Shown here one piece after another: positions 61,485-64,000 of a DNA stretch of 64,000 nt. The notes beneath the pieces were generated by a model that did not search any database, was not told where the DNA came from, and saw only the letters and a program-made list of their open reading frames with translations. A program made the translations under genes and the position numbers. Position 1 is the stretch's first letter. Each line of letters begins with the position of its first letter. The stretch lies in NCBI GenBank assembly GCA_947000775.1, contig CAMQGK010000110.1, positions 23,161,501 through 23,225,500 of the forward strand. The letters are read 5' to 3'. This DNA is from Pterois miles (taxonomy: Eukaryota; Chordata; Actinopteri; Perciformes; Scorpaenidae).

Positions 61485-63928
61485 TATCGCTGGTTTCAGG
61501 CCACATCATCTTTGCAGTGGAGGAAGCTGACAATAACCTACACCTCTTGCCCAACTTCACCCTCTGCAATCCGGCAGCTGATACTCAACAGCCATGGATG
61601 TGGTAACTGGACAGCAAGTTCATTCGGCAAACTCAGAATGTGGATCTGTGCCTACGGTGCCCGTTATTGTTGGTGATGCGTGCATTACAGCCTCCAAGGT
61701 TGCGACAAACACCCTTGGGTTGTTTTATATGACGAGGATAACTGATGTGTTGCAAACATGATGATTCATGCGCTTGTTAGTTTCGTTGCAAAGTATTTCT
61801 CATACTGTATTACAGTACCATACAGCATGTCTCTACTCACTTCTTGCACATTTGTGCTTTGCACAGTATTACACTGCTGCCTCAGGAAGAAGCTACTCCA
61901 ATATGTCTAACTCTCGCTGCCTGTGTTCAGAAGTACTCTTTCCCTGACCAGAAGACAAGTATTTACAATGCAGGTCACATGGTAATTTTGGGATCACATG
62001 TCACATGAAAATACGTGTTGTCAGGCTTCAAGTAATTTGTGTCCAGCAAGCCAGAGAATTGACCAATCAGCATCCTGTGAGGAGCTACTGGCAGGTATAG
62101 GCGTTGCGTAGGTGTGTGTGATACAACACAGAGTCTTGATTCTAAACAACAATGGCAGCACCTTATTGTAGATGTTGCAATGGCATCAGTTATGTGGACA
62201 CAAGGTGAATATTTTTGTCACTTTTTTCCCATCATAAGTCTCTTTTAATCACACTGTCTCTGCTTCTGAATTCTCAGTATATGATGAAATATTTCTATAA
62301 TATTACTGATTACAGTATGTGATTATAGGTGCCTGTGACTGTGGGTACTCACTCTGGAGTCTGAGGTTTAGGTAAATAAAAAGCTGTGACTTTGTGGCTC
62401 TCAACTGTAGTGTACTGTTTAAAATTCATAAAAGAGAATAGCAACACCTTCAGATATACAGTATGTGTGAGGAAAACATTAATAACCCATCTGCTTTCTG
62501 TGGTGTCCTGAGTAGTTCTGGTTCAACTCAAACCACACCGTGCGCATCCCCAGCAGGTGGATTTCTTTTCTTACGGTGACAGCATGGGAACCTTTCTCTT
62601 CATTGTCTCAGCTGCTCTGTACAGCACTGACAGCTGCCACATTTTGCCACGCTTCTTTACCACCGACACACACCTTTGGTAATGTGTGGCACCATCCTAG
62701 ATGATGACAAATTACATTTTGGAGAGTATTACATCGTAGTTTCATCATACTGAGAGAATAATGGTGGCATAATATTGCAGTCTCCTGATGGATTAATATC
62801 AAAATTGTAAAAAAAAAAAAAAACAATCAAAAAACACCTTACTGTAACTTATCTCTGTTTCTCTTTGCTTCATAATTCTTCCCCTTAAGGGGGCCAACAA
62901 CTAAGAGGTGAGCTTCATGCTCCAGCCGTCGCTAAAGTTGTGATTCCTGTGTATAAAAGATTTCGTTGGACATCCAGCGGCTTGATCTTGTATTCTGAGA
63001 CATATGCTGTTTGGAGTCAGCTTTGTGCTGTATATCTCCTGTCTGTCGTTCTTATGACAGATAAGCCTCCGGGTGGCATGGTTCAATATTTTTTGGGTTC
63101 CGATGTAGCCAGCAGATATCTGGGCAAAGACTTCCTTTTCCATGCGCTCTCATTGTTTACAGTCTGATGAGCAACTTCAGTTGGAGTTGAGAGACCTGGG
63201 TTCTTGTACGACCAGATTGTTTCACATATAGCCAGTTCACAAATTGAAAACCAATAAAAAGCGATATCATTGTCAGACGACAGCCAGTGTGTTCCTTGAC
63301 TGCATTTCGGCCAATGTGTTCTGCCTCTTTTGCTCTCCACACAGACTGTTTACCTGCATTCAACTAAAGCATACTCAAACGTGATTGGTCAATACTACTT
63401 GGGCTACAAACAGAACCTGATACCAAAATCTTGTCTCTTTATAGAGATCATAAAAATAAAGATTGTGTCTTGTTTAAAGTCCTTCAGTGTACATTTTATT
63501 TGTATTCTAAATAAATCTCCCACTCCATTTCCTGAGCCCAACCTTATTTTCCCAGGTGGCGATCTGTGTGCTGTGGCTGACCCAGGCAACCTGGACCACT
63601 ACGGACCCAGGATCAGTCGTGAATGTGCGATGGTCTCGGTGGTGGCTGTCTCAGCCTCCTCCCTGACAAATTTAATGAATCCAAACTGATTACTATTCAG
63701 CGTGCTGATCTTCTGTACTGTCTGCATGGCCTTTGTGCCCACCATTTGCTCTCTTGGGAAATACAAGATTTTTGCCATCCTGGCCTTAAGTTATGGCTTT
63801 CTGTTCCATATCTTTGTTTTATTATTCTTCTGAGAGCTGAGAGAAACACTAAAAAACACCTGATGGCAATATACAGTATTGGGAAGACCTCATGGTCAAT
63901 AGATGAGGCCATAAAAGACTTCAAATGA
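61485..63928 (+). pseudogene. V2R/OlfC-type class C odorant receptor, pseudogene
   Basis: Pieces of one class C G-protein-coupled receptor lie in order on the plus strand. 61485-61606: YRWFQA, then IIFAVEEADNNLHLLPNFTL, the start of the ligand-binding domain, ending at TAA. About 61620-61737: CGSVPTVPVIVGDA and TLGLFY in another frame. 61923-61982: a weak FR-x-T-x(4)-QV-x-x-M-like trace. 62870-63165: membrane segments 2-4 (ANN*EVSF, SLKL*FLC, FVGHPAA*SCILRH, LFGVSFVLYISC). 63553-63868: ICVLWLT, then ISREC, LPDKFNESKLIT, SVLIFCTVCMAFVP, IFAILALSYGFLF and the tail RNTKKHLMA. The motif order, especially PDxFNEAKFITFS...KNTKKHLM, is diagnostic of V2R receptors. Stops, frameshifts, a missing sixth segment, a missing cysteine-rich exon and an insertion make it non-functional. 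OlfC, CaSR-like or T1R subfamily is not settled, but V2R is the best fit. Confidence 0.85.
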
Positions 63929-64000
63929 AATTAAAAACAGAATTTGCCCAAGTATCAGCTTTTGAAAACTGTGTGGTGACAACAGCAAATGAAAGAAAGA

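Noticed and set aside
61923..61982. A third, confident ligand-domain exon of the V2R relic
   Set aside because: Only scattered identities to the FRTxPSDxFQVxAM motif remain, so it is mentioned as a trace and not listed as its own feature.

Overview
The window is nuclear DNA of a ray-finned fish, most likely a percomorph teleost. The evidence is a vertebrate gene cut by many GT-AG introns, fish-type tRNA-derived SINEs, many non-autonomous DNA transposons with inverted ends, and long dinucleotide and tetranucleotide tracts. There are no bacterial or viral genes, no operons and no CRISPR array.

The only intact gene I can support is neprilysin (mme, plus strand). It can be read as 23 coding exons between 7182 and 46198. 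Every splice phase closes, giving one 769-residue reading frame. That frame has a short cytosolic tail, one membrane anchor and a complete M13 zinc metallopeptidase ectodomain: HEITH at 603-607, Glu666, Asp670, His731, and C-terminal CRVW. Exons 2-23 are secure. Exon 1, holding the proposed start, rests on a good donor and a matching phase. A TATA-like box lies at 6828-6835. A possible 3' UTR runs to about 47.5 or 48.5 kb.

Region by region: 1-6.8 kb is upstream DNA made of nested repeats. 6.8-46.2 kb is mme, whose introns 1, 4, 9, 12, 13 and 18 carry most of the transposons, including a hAT-like element of 2.9 kb that holds a second DNA element, which itself holds two SINEs. 46.2-48.5 kb is 3' flank or UTR. 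48.6-61.4 kb is gene-free, with a minisatellite, two TG tracts, a decayed LINE reverse-transcriptase fragment and nested MITEs. 61.5-63.9 kb holds a heavily broken class C receptor, a V2R/OlfC vomeronasal-type odorant receptor pseudogene, plus strand. It is recognisable from parts of the ligand-binding domain and from membrane segments 2-7, with in-frame stops, frameshifts and an insertion.

mme next to a V2R-type receptor fits my recollection that the main teleost V2R cluster is bordered by neprilysin, so the right edge may be the start of that cluster. I found no evidence of an undescribed molecular system. The most useful leads are the receptor relic, the start-site/uORF arrangement of mme, repeat pairs that could fold the mme transcript, and well-resolved transposon nesting.
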